From positions 1 to 64,000 of the forward strand of contig JADCGR010000033.1 in NCBI GenBank assembly GCA_020248905.1: a stretch of DNA of 64,000 nt, written 5' to 3'. The notes beneath the pieces are model-generated. The model worked only from the letters and a program-made list of their open reading frames with translations. It made no database searches and had not been told where the DNA came from. Positions within the stretch are counted from its first letter, which is position 1; every line of letters starts with the position of its first letter. Origin of the DNA: Curvibacter sp. (GTDB lineage: Bacteria > Pseudomonadota > Gammaproteobacteria > Burkholderiales > Burkholderiaceae_C). Shown here piece after piece: positions 24,500-34,254 of this stretch. Position numbers and translations under genes: made by a program.

Positions 24500-27400
24500 A
24501 TGCAAACAGCCTTGAACCCCGCCGCACCTGCCCTGCACACTGGTGTCCTGAGCCTGCAGACGCAGGAGAGCACCGCAGCCACGCCGCTCAACAACTACCA
24601 GATCATCCGTCGCAATGGCGCGGTGGTGCCCTTTGAGCCTAGCAAGATCGCCGTGGCCATGATGAAGGCCTTTCTGGCCGTGCACGGCACGCAGGGCGCA
24701 GCTTCAGCCAGCGTCCGGGAGGTGGTGGACCAGCTGACGCAGGCCGTGGTGCGCGCCCTGATGCGCTCGCGCCCTGGTGGCGGCACCTTCCACATCGAGG
24801 ATGTGCAGGACCAGGTCGAACTGGGCCTGATGCGCGGCGGCCATCACGAGATTGCCCGCGCCTACGTGCTCTACCGCGAGCGTCGTGCGCAGGAGCGTGC
24901 CCAGCAGACAACCCAGGCCGCTGCTGCTGCGCCCCGGTTGCACGTGACCGACAAGGGCCAGCGGATCGCCCTCGACGTGGCCCGCCTGCAGCGTCTTATC
25001 GAAGGCGCTTGCGCGCACCTGGGCACCGACATCAAGCCCGAGCCCATCGTCGCCGAGACCATGCGCAACCTCTACGACGGCGTACCGATCGATGAGGTCT
25101 ACAAGGCCGCCATCCTGGCCGCCCGGACCCTGATCGAGAAGGACCCGGACTACACCTACGCCACCGCGCGCCTGCTGTTTTACACCATCGCCAAGGAGGT
25201 GTTGGGTCGTGACGTGCAGCCGACTGAGATGGCCGAGGCCTACGCCGACTACTTCCCCGGCTTTATCAGGAAGGGCGTGGACAACGAACTGCTCAATCCC
25301 GAGCTGCTGAACTTTGACCTTCAGCGCCTGGGCCGCGCCCTGAAGGCCGACCGCGACCAGCAGTTTGATTACCTGGGCCTGCAAACCCTGTATGACCGCT
25401 ATTTCCTGCACGTGCGCAAGAACCGCATCGAGCTGCCGCAGGCCTTCTTCATGCGTGTGGCCATGGGCCTGTCGCTGGGTGAAATCGACCGCGAAGCGCG
25501 CGCCATCGAGTTCTACGAGGTACTGTCCAGCTTTGACTTCATGTCCTCGACCCCCACGCTGTTCAATGCGGGCACCCTGCGTTCGCAGCTCTCGAGCTGC
25601 TACCTGACGACGGTGCCTGACGACCTGGACGGCATCTACGAGTCGATCAAGGAAAACGCCCTCCTTTCCAAGTTCGCCGGCGGCTTGGGCAACGACTGGA
25701 CGCGCGTGCGGGCCCTGGGCTCTCATATCAAGGGAACGAACGGGGAATCGCAGGGCGTGGTGCCCTTCCTCAAGGTGGTCAACGACACCGCCGTGGCCGT
25801 CAACCAGGGCGGTAAGCGCAAGGGCGCGGTCTGCACGTACCTGGAGACCTGGCACCTTGATATCGAAGAGTTCCTGGAGTTGCGCAAGAACACCGGCGAC
25901 GACCGCCGCCGCACGCACGACATGAACACAGCCAACTGGATCCCTGACCTCTTCATGCGCCGCGTGATGGAGAAGGGCGAGTGGACCCTGTTCTCACCGT
26001 CCGACGTGCCGGATCTGCACGACCTCTTCGGCACCGATTTCGAGAAGGCTTATGTCGCTTACGAAGCCAGGGCCAAGCGCGGCGAGATCAAGCCCAGCAA
26101 GACGGTGCCTGCCACTGACCTGTGGCGCAAGATGCTCTCCATGCTGTTCGAGACCGGTCATCCCTGGATCACGTTCAAGGATGCCTGCAACGTACGCTCG
26201 CCCCAGCAGCACGCCGGCGTCGTGCACTCGTCCAACCTGTGCACCGAGATCACGCTCAATACCAGCGACACCGAAACGGCCGTCTGCAACCTGGGCTCCG
26301 TCAATCTGCGCCAGCACCTGAAGGATGGTTCCATCGACCAGGAGAAGCTGAAAAAGACCGTGTCCACCGCCATGCGCATGCTGGACAACGTGATCGACAT
26401 CAACTACTACGCGGTCAAGAAGGCGCGCGACTCCAACCTGCGCCATCGGCCCGTGGGCTTGGGCATCATGGGCTTCCAGGATGCGCTCTATGAGCTGCGC
26501 ATTCCCTACGCCAGCGATGCGGCCGTGCAGTTTGCCGATGAGTCGATGGAGGCGGTCTGCTACCACGCCTACTGGGCCTCGACCGAGCTGGCGCGCGAGC
26601 GCGGCGTCTACTCCAGCTACCGTGGTTCGCTGTGGGACCGTGGCATCCTGCCGATGGACACCCTGGATCTGCTGGCCCAGGCGCGCGGCGGCTTCGTCGA
26701 AGTGGACCGTTCCATGACGCTGGACTGGGACGCCTTGCGCAAGAAGATCGCACGCGACGGCATGCGCAACTCCAATTGCGTGGCCATCGCCCCGACCGCG
26801 ACGATCTCCAACATCATCGGCGTCGATGCCTCGATCGAGCCCTGCTTCGGCAACCTGTCGGTCAAGTCCAATCTCTCTGGCGAGTTCACCGTCATCAACC
26901 ACTATCTGGTGCGCGACCTCAAGCGCCTGGGCCTGTGGGACGATGTGATGGTCATGGACCTGAAGCACTTCGATGGCTCGCTGCTACCCATCGACCGGGT
27001 GCCCCAGGAGGTCAAGTCCCTGTACGCGACGGCCTTCGAGGTCGAGCCGCGCTGGCTGGTGGAAGCCGCCTCGCGGCGCCAGAAGTGGATCGACCAGGCC
27101 CAGTCCCTGAACATCTACATGGCTGGCGCCTCGGGCAAGAAGCTGGACGAGACCTACAAGCTCGCGTGGATCCGGGGCCTCAAGACGACGTACTACCTGC
27201 GCACCAGCTCGGCCACGCAGGCTGAGAAGTCGACGGTGCAGTCGGGACGCCTGAACTCGGTGGCCTCTACTGGCGCTTCAGCCGGCGGCGTGAGCGCGCT
27301 CGAAGCTGCTGCAGCCGCAGCGCAGGCGCAGATAGCCACAGCGGCCACCGACATCAAGTTCTGCGCCATCGATGACCCGGGCTGCGAAGCCTGCCAGTGA
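24500..27400 (+). CDS. nrdA: Ribonucleoside-diphosphate reductase, class Ia, alpha subunit
   Basis: 966 residues. An ATP-cone at about residues 30-140 (YQIIRRNGAVVPFEPSKIAVAM) is followed by a second cone-like segment (LHVTDKGQRIALDVARLQRLIEGA). The catalytic barrel has the paired cysteines in LSSCYLTTVPDDLDGI and AVCNLGSVNL, the active-site CTE in SSNLCTEITLN, and the phosphate loop in APTATISNIIGVDASIEP. The C-terminal CEACQ carries the thioredoxin-reducible pair. Start at 24500 after GAGGA; it makes deoxynucleotides with NrdB. Confidence 0.97.
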   Translation: MQTALNPAAPALHTGVLSLQTQESTAATPLNNYQIIRRNGAVVPFEPSKIAVAMMKAFLAVHGTQGAASASVREVVDQLTQAVVRALMRSRPGGGTFHIEDVQDQVELGLMRGGHHEIARAYVLYRERRAQERAQQTTQAAAAAPRLHVTDKGQRIALDVARLQRLIEGACAHLGTDIKPEPIVAETMRNLYDGVPIDEVYKAAILAARTLIEKDPDYTYATARLLFYTIAKEVLGRDVQPTEMAEAYADYFPGFIRKGVDNELLNPELLNFDLQRLGRALKADRDQQFDYLGLQTLYDRYFLHVRKNRIELPQAFFMRVAMGLSLGEIDREARAIEFYEVLSSFDFMSSTPTLFNAGTLRSQLSSCYLTTVPDDLDGIYESIKENALLSKFAGGLGNDWTRVRALGSHIKGTNGESQGVVPFLKVVNDTAVAVNQGGKRKGAVCTYLETWHLDIEEFLELRKNTGDDRRRTHDMNTANWIPDLFMRRVMEKGEWTLFSPSDVPDLHDLFGTDFEKAYVAYEARAKRGEIKPSKTVPATDLWRKMLSMLFETGHPWITFKDACNVRSPQQHAGVVHSSNLCTEITLNTSDTETAVCNLGSVNLRQHLKDGSIDQEKLKKTVSTAMRMLDNVIDINYYAVKKARDSNLRHRPVGLGIMGFQDALYELRIPYASDAAVQFADESMEAVCYHAYWASTELARERGVYSSYRGSLWDRGILPMDTLDLLAQARGGFVEVDRSMTLDWDALRKKIARDGMRNSNCVAIAPTATISNIIGVDASIEPCFGNLSVKSNLSGEFTVINHYLVRDLKRLGLWDDVMVMDLKHFDGSLLPIDRVPQEVKSLYATAFEVEPRWLVEAASRRQKWIDQAQSLNIYMAGASGKKLDETYKLAWIRGLKTTYYLRTSSATQAEKSTVQSGRLNSVASTGASAGGVSALEAAAAAAQAQIATAATDIKFCAIDDPGCEACQ

Positions 27401-27459
27401 TGTGCGATCAAGGGAGCGTCGCAGGCCACCTGCCTGCGATGTTATTGAGCAACAAAACC

Positions 27460-27501
27460 AGCGGCGATGTGAATGAATACTTCCCAATTCACGTCGTCGC
27501 T
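27460..27501 (+). promoter_or_regulatory. Long RNA stem-loop between nrdA and nrdB
   Basis: AGCGGCGATGTGAAT (27460-27474) and ATTCACGTCGTCGCT (27487-27501) can form 15 consecutive pairs in RNA (13 Watson-Crick, two G-U) with a 12-base loop. A smaller 7-bp hairpin lies at 27419-27439. No T-run follows, so it is not a plain terminator. It ends 27 bases before the nrdB start and could set nrdB expression or mRNA stability. Confidence 0.6.
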
Positions 27502-27528
27502 TTCATAATTCGCTGATTGGAATTTTTT

Positions 27529-28713
27529 ATGTTGTCCTGGGACGAAGAAGTCAAGCCCACACCGTCAACGTCTTTTGCCGGCGCCGCTCTGAGTGGTCGC
27601 CCGAGGGAGCTTCCCTCCTCTTCAATGCAGACACCCCGGATGCAGACCGTCGCCGCGACGGCGCCAGCCGCAGCTGTCTCCAGCCCCTCTCCACAGAGCC
27701 GCATCAAGGCTGCTGACAAGCGCATCATCAACGGTCAGACCGACGTCAACCAGCTCGTGCCCTTCAAGTACAAGTGGGCCTGGGAAAAGTATCTGGCCAC
27801 CTGCGCCAACCACTGGATGCCGCAGGAAGTGAACATGACGCGCGATATCGCCACCTGGAAGGACCCTAACGGTCTGTCCGAGGACGAGCGCCGCATCGTC
27901 AAGCGCAACCTGGGCTTCTTTGTCACGGCGGATTCGCTGGCCGCCAACAACATCGTGCTCGGCACCTACCGGCACATCACCGCCCCCGAGTGCCGCCAGT
28001 TCCTGCTGCGCCAGGCCTTCGAGGAGGCCATCCACACTCACGCCTACCAGTACATCGTCGAGTCCCTGGGCTTGGACGAGAGCGAGATCTTCAACGCGTA
28101 TCACGAAGTCCAGTCCATCCGTGACAAGGACGAGTTCCTGATTCCCTTCATCGAAGCGATCATGGACCCCAACTTCCACACCGGCACGCTGGAAGCCGAC
28201 CAGAAGCTCCTCAAGAGCCTGATCGTCTTTGCCTGCCTGATGGAAGGCCTGTTCTTCTACGTCGGATTCACTCAGATCCTGGCGCTAGGCCGCCAAAACA
28301 AGATGACGGGCGCAGCCGAGCAGTACCAGTACATCCTGCGCGATGAGTCCATGCACTGTAACTTCGGCATCGACCTGATCAACCAGATCAAGCTCGAAAA
28401 CCCGCAACTGTGGACGGCAGAGTTCAAGGCCGAGATCAAGGGCCTGTTCGAAAAGGCGGTCGAGCTGGAGTACCGCTACGCCGAGGACACCATGCCGCGC
28501 GGCGTGCTGGGCCTCAACGCCTCCATGTTTAAGGGCTATCTGCGCTACATCGCCAACCGGCGCGCCACGCAGATCGGCCTGGAACCCCTGTTCCCCAACG
28601 AAGAGAACCCTTTCCCCTGGATGAGCGAGATGATCGACCTCAAGAAGGAGCGCAACTTCTTCGAGACCCGCGTCATTGAGTATCAGTCGGGCGGCGCGCT
28701 TTCCTGGGACTGA
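27529..28713 (+). CDS. nrdB: Ribonucleoside-diphosphate reductase, class Ia, beta subunit
   Basis: 394 residues. A four-helix di-iron protein that stores the tyrosyl radical. [13 protein letters not shown] holds metal ligands Glu166 and His169 and the radical Tyr173, with the E+7 spacing of E. coli Glu115/Tyr122. Further ligands are in [12 protein letters not shown] and [11 protein letters not shown]. The C-terminal tail binds NrdA. A Ser/Pro/Ala-rich stretch of about 45 residues precedes the core. Start chosen at the ATG 27529; only a weak TTGGAA site lies before it. Confidence 0.96.
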   Translation: MLSWDEEVKPTPSTSFAGAALSGRPRELPSSSMQTPRMQTVAATAPAAAVSSPSPQSRIKAADKRIINGQTDVNQLVPFKYKWAWEKYLATCANHWMPQEVNMTRDIATWKDPNGLSEDERRIVKRNLGFFVTADSLAANNIVLGTYRHITAPECRQFLLRQAFEEAIHTHAYQYIVESLGLDESEIFNAYHEVQSIRDKDEFLIPFIEAIMDPNFHTGTLEADQKLLKSLIVFACLMEGLFFYVGFTQILALGRQNKMTGAAEQYQYILRDESMHCNFGIDLINQIKLENPQLWTAEFKAEIKGLFEKAVELEYRYAEDTMPRGVLGLNASMFKGYLRYIANRRATQIGLEPLFPNEENPFPWMSEMIDLKKERNFFETRVIEYQSGGALSWD

Positions 28714-28888
28714 AAAATCAATCTATGGCTTCCAGAATCGCATCCGTTGTCAACCACCCCGCAGAGCGTGGTGTCAGCGTATGCCACCGTGTTCATGGCC
28801 TTGGGCCCTACCCCAGCGCCATGAATCGCTTCATGCCCTCCAACAAACGCATGAAGTGCTCTTTGTAACTTGATCAAGGAGAAATGAA

Positions 28889-29287
28889 ATGGCAACTGCA
28901 AAGAAAGCGGCCGCTAAAAAGGCCCCCGCGAAGAAGAAAATAGCGGCGAAGAAGCCCGCAGCCAAGAAGCCGGCCGCCAAGAAGGCTGCTGCGAAGAAGC
29001 CTGCAGCCAAGAAGGCCGCCGTGAAGAAGGCTCCGGCGAAGAAGGCCGCAGCCAAGAAGCCGGCAGCCAAGAAGGCTGCTGCGAAGAAGCCGGCCGCCAA
29101 GAAGGCTGCCAAGAAGGTAGCGAAGAAATCCGCTGCCAAGAAGCCGGCTGCCAAGAAGGCTGCGAAGAAGCCCGCGAAGAAAAAGGCCGCTGCGAAGCCT
29201 GCTGCTGCCCCTGCGGCCGCCCCTGTGGCTCAGACCACGCTGAACCCGCAGGCCGCCTGGCCTTTCCCCACCGCAAGCCGTCCCTGA
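28889..29287 (+). CDS. Histone H1-like lysine-rich DNA-binding protein
   Basis: 132 residues, more than a third lysine and almost half alanine. It is built of repeated KKPAAKKA-type units that span most of the protein, as in bacterial H1-like proteins (Bordetella BpH1, Pseudomonas AlgP). The last residues [17 protein letters not shown] break the repeat and form a non-basic tail. It likely binds DNA non-specifically. AAGGAG lies 6 bases before the start. The DNA itself is a tandem repeat of AAGAAGCC-type units, prone to length change. Single-gene unit with its own terminator. Confidence 0.9.
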   Translation: MATAKKAAAKKAPAKKKIAAKKPAAKKPAAKKAAAKKPAAKKAAVKKAPAKKAAAKKPAAKKAAAKKPAAKKAAKKVAKKSAAKKPAAKKAAKKPAKKKAAAKPAAAPAAAPVAQTTLNPQAAWPFPTASRP

Positions 29288-29302
29288 GACAGCCACGGTG
29301 GC

Positions 29303-29336
29303 AAGCCCGTTGCCTGAAAAGGCGGCGGGCTTTTTT
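29303..29336 (+). terminator. Terminator of the histone-like gene
   Basis: AAGCCCG and CGGGCTT, with an inner GCC/GGC pair, form a stem followed by a run of T residues. It lies 16 bases after the stop codon. Confidence 0.9.
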
Positions 29337-29393
29337 CTTCACCTTTCGTCAGTCAGCGGGCTGCTGCTCCCGCCAAACTGCGACCGGGCGGCT

Positions 29394-30296
29394 TCAGGCT
29401 CCCAAGAGCTGCGGTGCGACCCGGTAGTTCTGCGGGCCGCGATGGGCGATCTTGTGCGATCCCATGCGGTTGCCCAGCGCGGCCGACTGCTCCAGCGACC
29501 AGCCTTGCTCCAGGCCGAAGAGCAGGCCGCCGCGATAGGCGTCACCACAACCTGTGGGATCAACCACGGCAGCCGCCTGCACAGGTGGCACCAGCGTCTT
29601 GTGGCCTTCCGTCCAGACCTCACTGCCCTCGTGGCCGAGGGTGATGACGAGGCCACGCACCTTGCGCGAGATGTCCGCCGGACTCCAGCCCGTACGCTCA
29701 CACAACATCTTGCCCTCGTAATCATTGACCGTGACCCAGGTCGCGAGTTCGACGAAGCGGGCCAGCTCCCGCCCATCAAACATAGGCAAGCCCTGCCCGG
29801 GATCGAATACGAAGGGGATACCAGCCGCCTTGAACTGCTCGGCATGCTGCAGCATAGCGTCGCGGCCATCGGGAGAGATGATGCCCAGTTTGACGTCTGA
29901 ATCACGCTCAATGCGCGTGACGTGCGCCTGCATCATGGCGCCCGGGTGGAAGGCCGTGATCTGGTTGTTGTCACGGTCGGTCATGATCATGGCTTGCGCG
30001 GTGTAGGTCTCTGTGATTTCCTTCACATGACGGGTATCGATACCCAGTTCGCGCAGGCGCCGCACATAGCCCGCACCATCATTGCCCACGGTCGCCATGG
30101 GCAGAGGCGCGCCCCCCAGAGCCTTGAGCGCATAGGCGATGTTGCCCGCACAGCCCCCGAAATCACGGCGCAGGGTGGGCACCAGGAAGGAGACGTTCAG
30201 GATGTGCAGCTGGTCGGGCAGGATCTGCGCCGCAAAGCGACCCTCGAAGTTCATGATGGTGTCGAAGGCCAGGGAGCCGCAGATAAGTGTCGCCAT
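29394..30296 (-). CDS. PfkB-family carbohydrate/nucleoside kinase
   Basis: 300 residues of the ribokinase-like fold. The N-terminal substrate region is LICGSLAFDTIMNFEG, and GGCAGNIAYALKALGG corresponds to the first PfkB signature. The C-terminal signature with the catalytic Asp is VDPTGCGDAYRGGLLFG (usual form GAGDAF). Close relatives in betaproteobacteria are called adenosine kinase or sugar kinase; the substrate cannot be read. It starts at 30296, 15 bases after the DUF3426 gene stop, and may share its transcript. Confidence 0.85.
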   Translation of the reverse strand: MATLICGSLAFDTIMNFEGRFAAQILPDQLHILNVSFLVPTLRRDFGGCAGNIAYALKALGGAPLPMATVGNDGAGYVRRLRELGIDTRHVKEITETYTAQAMIMTDRDNNQITAFHPGAMMQAHVTRIERDSDVKLGIISPDGRDAMLQHAEQFKAAGIPFVFDPGQGLPMFDGRELARFVELATWVTVNDYEGKMLCERTGWSPADISRKVRGLVITLGHEGSEVWTEGHKTLVPPVQAAAVVDPTGCGDAYRGGLLFGLEQGWSLEQSAALGNRMGSHKIAHRGPQNYRVAPQLLGA

Positions 30297-30311
30297 GGAG
30301 CAGTGTTAGGT

Positions 30312-31244
30312 TCAGGGATAAAAGGCCAGCAAGCGATAACCTGCAATGCGCTCACCGCTGCCGGTGATCCGCACGGTGAGCAACACGGTGGCCTGGGACT
30401 CAGAAGCTGCGGGAATCACCCCAGCAGGCGCGCCCAGGTCTTCGGGTGTCAGGACGCGCCGGATCAGGGCATGGTCCAGCGTGTCGGTAAGCGCGAGTTC
30501 GATCGCGGGCATGGCCACCTCAATGGGGGCATTGTTCTTGAGGGTCACGCTGAGACGGTACAGATCGCCCTTGATATTGCTTAACGCCGAGCTATCGATG
30601 GCGACCGACTCAATCTGGCGCAGGGGCCGGATTTCACACCCGGCCAGCAGACACACCTGTTCGACCCATGGCCGCAGATTCGGATGCAGTGCCACGAGAC
30701 GGTCGCGCTCCTGAACCAGCACCTGCCCAAGCAGCCCCAGGAGCAGCACGACGCAGGCCACGACGAGCGAGGCACGCACCAGCGGGCGATGCCAGCGCGA
30801 CTGCGGACGGGTCGACGGCATGAAGGAAAGCCCCTTGCCAGCTCCAGCCGCCACCGGCCCTGCCGGGGACACGGCGCCGGGCTCAAGCAGCGGGGACGGC
30901 GTCGCATCCGTGCCATAAGCAGAGCCCTTGGGCGGCAACGGGGTCTGCAGAGCGTCGAAAGGGCTCGCGGGCTCGCGGGTTTCTCCTTCGACGAGGATCA
31001 CCGTTTCGGCCTCATCGACTGCAACCGCAGCGAGCCTACCCTGGAGGGCAGCGGCAGCGGGCTCTTGAGCGATCGCACTATCTTCGGCACGAAGGGCCGG
31101 CTCGGTCGGTTCCTGCAGATGGGCTGCGGCATCGAAAATCTCCTCGCACTTGCCGCAACGCACCCAGCCTTCCGAAATCTTGAGCTGGTCAGGCACGAGC
31201 CTGAACATCGTGCGACAGGCAGGGCACCGTGTGATGAGGCTCAT
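30312..31244 (-). CDS. DUF3426 protein with N-terminal zinc ribbon
   Basis: 310 residues. The MJ0042-type zinc finger at the start (TRCPACRTMFRLVPDQL and VRCGKCEEIFDA) carries two CxxC pairs. A long Glu/Ala/Pro-rich linker and one membrane helix (ASLVVACVVLLLGLLGQVLV) follow. The C-terminal DUF3426 domain contains LYRLSVTLKNNAPIEVAMPAIELALTD. The function is unknown. It follows prmA in the order accB-accC-prmA-DUF3426, common in betaproteobacteria. Confidence 0.9.
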   Translation of the reverse strand: MSLITRCPACRTMFRLVPDQLKISEGWVRCGKCEEIFDAAAHLQEPTEPALRAEDSAIAQEPAAAALQGRLAAVAVDEAETVILVEGETREPASPFDALQTPLPPKGSAYGTDATPSPLLEPGAVSPAGPVAAGAGKGLSFMPSTRPQSRWHRPLVRASLVVACVVLLLGLLGQVLVQERDRLVALHPNLRPWVEQVCLLAGCEIRPLRQIESVAIDSSALSNIKGDLYRLSVTLKNNAPIEVAMPAIELALTDTLDHALIRRVLTPEDLGAPAGVIPAASESQATVLLTVRITGSGERIAGYRLLAFYP

Positions 31245-31284
31245 GGCACTCGATTGTAGGGCGGCCCTAAACGGAATCAGCCGG

Positions 31285-32172
31285 TCACAAGCAGGCAGTC
31301 ATCAGCACCCAGCCATCCTGCTGATCGGCGACAGACAGGCGGCACAGCGGCGCATACGCGAGCGCCAGCTCCTCGGCCTGCCGTTCCAGGACGCCCGCCA
31401 GCACCAGCGCGCCCCCGGGCGCGACACGGGCACACAGCAGGGGTGCCAGCACCTTGAGCGGGGTGGCCAGGATGTTGGCAAGCACGGTGCGGTACTGCCC
31501 CTGCGCGAGCTCTGGCAGGCCAGCATTGAGCTGCACACGATTCGCTTCGGCATTAAGCCGCGTGGATGCGACGGCGGTCTCGTCGATGTCGACGGCATCA
31601 ATCTCACGTGCACCAAACTTAGCTGCGCCTATGGCCAGGATGCCGGAGCCACAGCCATAGTCCAGCACGCGACCCAAGTCGTACCCGGCACCCTGGCGCG
31701 CAATCCAGCGCAGACACATGCGCGTGGTCGGGTGGGTGCCGGTACCAAAGGCCAACCCCGGGTCGAGACGAATGATAGTGCGCGCCTGAGCCGGCGGCTC
31801 GTGCCATGTCGGCACGATCCAGAACTCAGGCGTGATCTCCACCGGCGCGAACTGGGATTGCGTCAGCCGCACCCAGTCCAACTCGGGCACCTCAACGACG
31901 CCGAGCGTACGGCAGCCTTCAAAGAAACCCTGGGCTTGCAGCAAGTTGGCCGCATCGTCGGCTTCAGCCTGCACGGCAAACAGGGCAATGACGCGTGAGC
32001 GCTGCCAGCCTTCGGCCGGGGGCGGCATGCCCGGCTCGCCGAAGAGGGCGTGCTCGGCCTCGGTCTGAGCGTCGGCATCCTCAACACTGACGCTCAGGGC
32101 ATCCAGCGCGTCCAGCGCCTCACCCAGAACCTCCACGCGGTCCTGCGGGCAGAGCAAACGAAGTTCGTACAT
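31285..32172 (-). CDS. prmA: Ribosomal protein L11 methyltransferase
   Basis: 295 residues. PrmA trimethylates L11. The N-terminal L11-recognition domain (MYELRLLCPQDRVEVLGEALDAL) is joined to a SAM-dependent domain. The latter contains DPGLAFGTGTHPTTRMCLRWI, the GCGSGILAIGAAKFG motif I, and TVLANILATPLKVLAPLLC. Downstream of accC with a 146-base gap that holds a copy of a dispersed palindromic repeat. Confidence 0.95.
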   Translation of the reverse strand: MYELRLLCPQDRVEVLGEALDALDALSVSVEDADAQTEAEHALFGEPGMPPPAEGWQRSRVIALFAVQAEADDAANLLQAQGFFEGCRTLGVVEVPELDWVRLTQSQFAPVEITPEFWIVPTWHEPPAQARTIIRLDPGLAFGTGTHPTTRMCLRWIARQGAGYDLGRVLDYGCGSGILAIGAAKFGAREIDAVDIDETAVASTRLNAEANRVQLNAGLPELAQGQYRTVLANILATPLKVLAPLLCARVAPGGALVLAGVLERQAEELALAYAPLCRLSVADQQDGWVLMTACL

Positions 32173-32204
32173 GGGTATCCCGTCAGTGAGAGCCTTTAGG
32201 CGAG

Positions 32205-32243
32205 GGCACTCGCGGAACTGGCTTTGCTAGGCCGCTGAGTGCC
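32205..32243. repeat. Dispersed palindromic repeat, copy C
   Basis: GGCACTC (32205-32211) pairs with GAGTGCC (32237-32243). The core GGAACTGGCTTTGCTAGGCC aligns with the cores of copies A and B. It lies between accC and prmA. Confidence 0.6.
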
Positions 32244-32318
32244 TCCCCCTTGCCACCGAGGGCTGGCGTTGAGGTGGGAAGCGGCGCACGCCGCTCAGGT
32301 GGAATGACCTCAGCGGGA

Positions 32319-33668
32319 TTAACGCTTGTGATGCCGCAGCCACTCCTCCAGGTAGTGGATGTTCGTGCCTCCCGCCAAGAACTTGGCATCGGCCATGAGC
32401 TCCCGGTGCAGGGGAATATTGGTACTGATGCCCTCTACCAGGGTCTCGGCTAGCGCGGTACGCATGCGGGCCAGGGCCTGATCACGGGTGTCGCCATGCA
32501 CGATGATCTTGCCAACCATGGAGTCGTAGTTCGGCGGCACGAAGTAGTTGGTGTACACATGCGAATCCACGCGCACCCCGGGGCCGCCCGGCGCGTGCCA
32601 CATGGTGATGCGGCCGGGAGAGGGCGTGAACTTGTAGGGATCTTCGGCGTTGATGCGGCACTCGATCGCATGACCGCGGATCTGGACGTCCCGCTGTGTG
32701 AAGGGCAGGCGCTCGCCCGCAGCGACCGTGATTTGCGTCTTGACGATGTCCACACCCGTGATCAACTCGGTCACCGGATGCTCGACCTGTACGCGCGTGT
32801 TCATCTCGATGAAGTAGAACTCGCCATCCTGGTAGAGAAACTCGAAAGTGCCCGCGCTGCGGTAGCCGATTTTCTTGCAAGCTGCCACACAGCGCTCACC
32901 GACCTTCTCTATCAGCTTTCGCGGGATACCCGGCGCTGGCGCTTCCTCGATGATCTTCTGGTGACGCCGCTGCATGGAGCAGTCACGCTCGCCCAGATAG
33001 ACCGCGTTTTTGTGCTTGTCGGCCAGGATCTGGATCTCCACGTGCCGCGGATTCTCCAGGAACTTCTCCATGTACACGGCCGGGTTGTTGAACGCAGCGC
33101 CCGCCTCGGCCTTGGTCATCTGCACGGCATTGACCAGCGCGGCCTCGGTGTGCACCACACGCATGCCGCGGCCGCCGCCGCCGCCTGCGGCCTTGATGAT
33201 GACCGGATAGCCCACCGCCTTGGCAATGCGCTTCATCTGGGCAGGATCGTCCGGCAGTTCGCCATCGGAGCCGGGCACGCAGGGCACGCCCGCCTTGATC
33301 ATGGCCTGCTTGGCAGAGACCTTGTCACCCATGATTCGGATGGACTCGGGGGTCGGACCGATGAACTGAAAACCGCTTTGCTCCACGCGCTCGGCAAAAT
33401 CGGCGTTTTCGCTGAGAAATCCGTATCCGGGGTGGATCGCTTCAGCATCGGTGACCTCGGCAGCCGAAATGATGGCAGGCATGCTGAGGTAGCTCTGGCC
33501 AGAAGGAGGAGGTCCGATACAGACCGCCTCTTCCGCGAGCTTGACGTACTTGGCCTCACGGTCGGCCTCGGAGTACACCATCACAGCATTGATGCCGAGC
33601 TCGCGACAGGCCCGCTGGATCCGCAAGGCGATTTCGCCACGGTTGGCAACCAGAATCTTCTTAAACAT
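32319..33668 (-). CDS. accC: Acetyl-CoA carboxylase, biotin carboxylase subunit
   Basis: 449 residues, the standard length. N-terminal [17 protein letters not shown], the ATP-grasp glycine loop [15 protein letters not shown], and the catalytic segment [14 protein letters not shown]. It carboxylates biotin on AccB using ATP and bicarbonate. GGGAG lies 5 bases before the start. Its first codons are duplicated 109 bases upstream as a short ORF that overlaps this start by 8 bases. Confidence 0.97.
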   Translation of the reverse strand: MFKKILVANRGEIALRIQRACRELGINAVMVYSEADREAKYVKLAEEAVCIGPPPSGQSYLSMPAIISAAEVTDAEAIHPGYGFLSENADFAERVEQSGFQFIGPTPESIRIMGDKVSAKQAMIKAGVPCVPGSDGELPDDPAQMKRIAKAVGYPVIIKAAGGGGGRGMRVVHTEAALVNAVQMTKAEAGAAFNNPAVYMEKFLENPRHVEIQILADKHKNAVYLGERDCSMQRRHQKIIEEAPAPGIPRKLIEKVGERCVAACKKIGYRSAGTFEFLYQDGEFYFIEMNTRVQVEHPVTELITGVDIVKTQITVAAGERLPFTQRDVQIRGHAIECRINAEDPYKFTPSPGRITMWHAPGGPGVRVDSHVYTNYFVPPNYDSMVGKIIVHGDTRDQALARMRTALAETLVEGISTNIPLHRELMADAKFLAGGTNIHYLEEWLRHHKR

Positions 33669-33777
33669 GACCTCTCCCGCGGCTCATCTCCCCGCGCGCT
33701 GCGTGCGCCCGTGCGGTCTGCTTCGCCATGCCAATGGCATGACCGCCGCAGTTGGCAACAAGAATCTTCTTGAACAT
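33661..33777 (-). CDS. Short ORF derived from a duplicated accC start
   Basis: 38 codons from an ATG at 33777, preceded by AAGGCGG 7 bases upstream. Its first nine residues, MFKKILVAN, equal those of AccC, and the two base differences in these 27 bases are both synonymous. It then diverges ([16 protein letters not shown] and so on) and ends at a TAA inside codons 2-3 of accC. It could couple accC translation to accB, or be a neutral remnant. Too short for most gene callers. Confidence 0.5.
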   Translation of the reverse strand: MFKKILVANCGGHAIGMAKQTARAHAARGEMSRGRGHV

Positions 33778-33789
33778 TCAGCAGCCGCC

Positions 33790-34254
33790 TTACTCGATGA
33801 TGAAGAGCGGCTGCCCGTACTCGACGGCCTGGCCGTTCTCGCACAGAATCTGAGTGACCGTGCCGGCCTGGTCGGCCTCGATCTCGTTAAGGATCTTCAT
33901 GGCCTCGATGATGCAGAGGGTCTCGCCCTGCCTGACGGCCTGGCCGACCTCGACAAAGGCCTTGGCGCCGGGAGACGCCGACCGGTAGAACGTGCCCACC
34001 ATCGGCGCCTTCACGGCATGCCCGCTGGCAGTGGGGGGCGCAGCGGCGGCGGCCGGGGCAGCAGCCACGGGCGCCGCAGCCGGGGCAGCAGACACCATGG
34101 GTGCCGCCACGGGCGCCGGCATGGCATAGCCTTGGACCACTGCGCCACCCGCCTTGACGATCCTGACCTTACCTTCAGCCTCGGTGATCTCGAGTTCTGA
34201 CACGTTTGAATCAGACACCAAGTCGATCAGGGTCTTGAGTTTTCGCAAATCCAT
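33790..34254 (-). CDS. accB: Acetyl-CoA carboxylase, biotin carboxyl carrier protein
   Basis: 154 residues. The N-terminal [25 protein letters not shown] is followed by a flexible Ala/Pro linker (about residues 45-75). The biotinyl domain has the modified lysine (residue 120) in EAMKILNE. It carries carboxybiotin between AccC and the carboxyltransferase in fatty-acid synthesis. First gene of accB-accC. Confidence 0.97.
   Translation of the reverse strand: MDLRKLKTLIDLVSDSNVSELEITEAEGKVRIVKAGGAVVQGYAMPAPVAAPMVSAAPAAAPVAAAPAAAAAPPTASGHAVKAPMVGTFYRSASPGAKAFVEVGQAVRQGETLCIIEAMKILNEIEADQAGTVTQILCENGQAVEYGQPLFIIE

Noticed and set aside
28725-28868. 47-codon ORF between nrdB and the histone-like gene
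   Set aside because: No ribosome site, no recognisable feature and no coding signal beyond an open frame.
28911-29230. Possible CRISPR-like array in the regular repeats near 29 kb
   Set aside because: The repeats are in-frame lysine/alanine codons of the histone-like gene, not repeat-spacer units.
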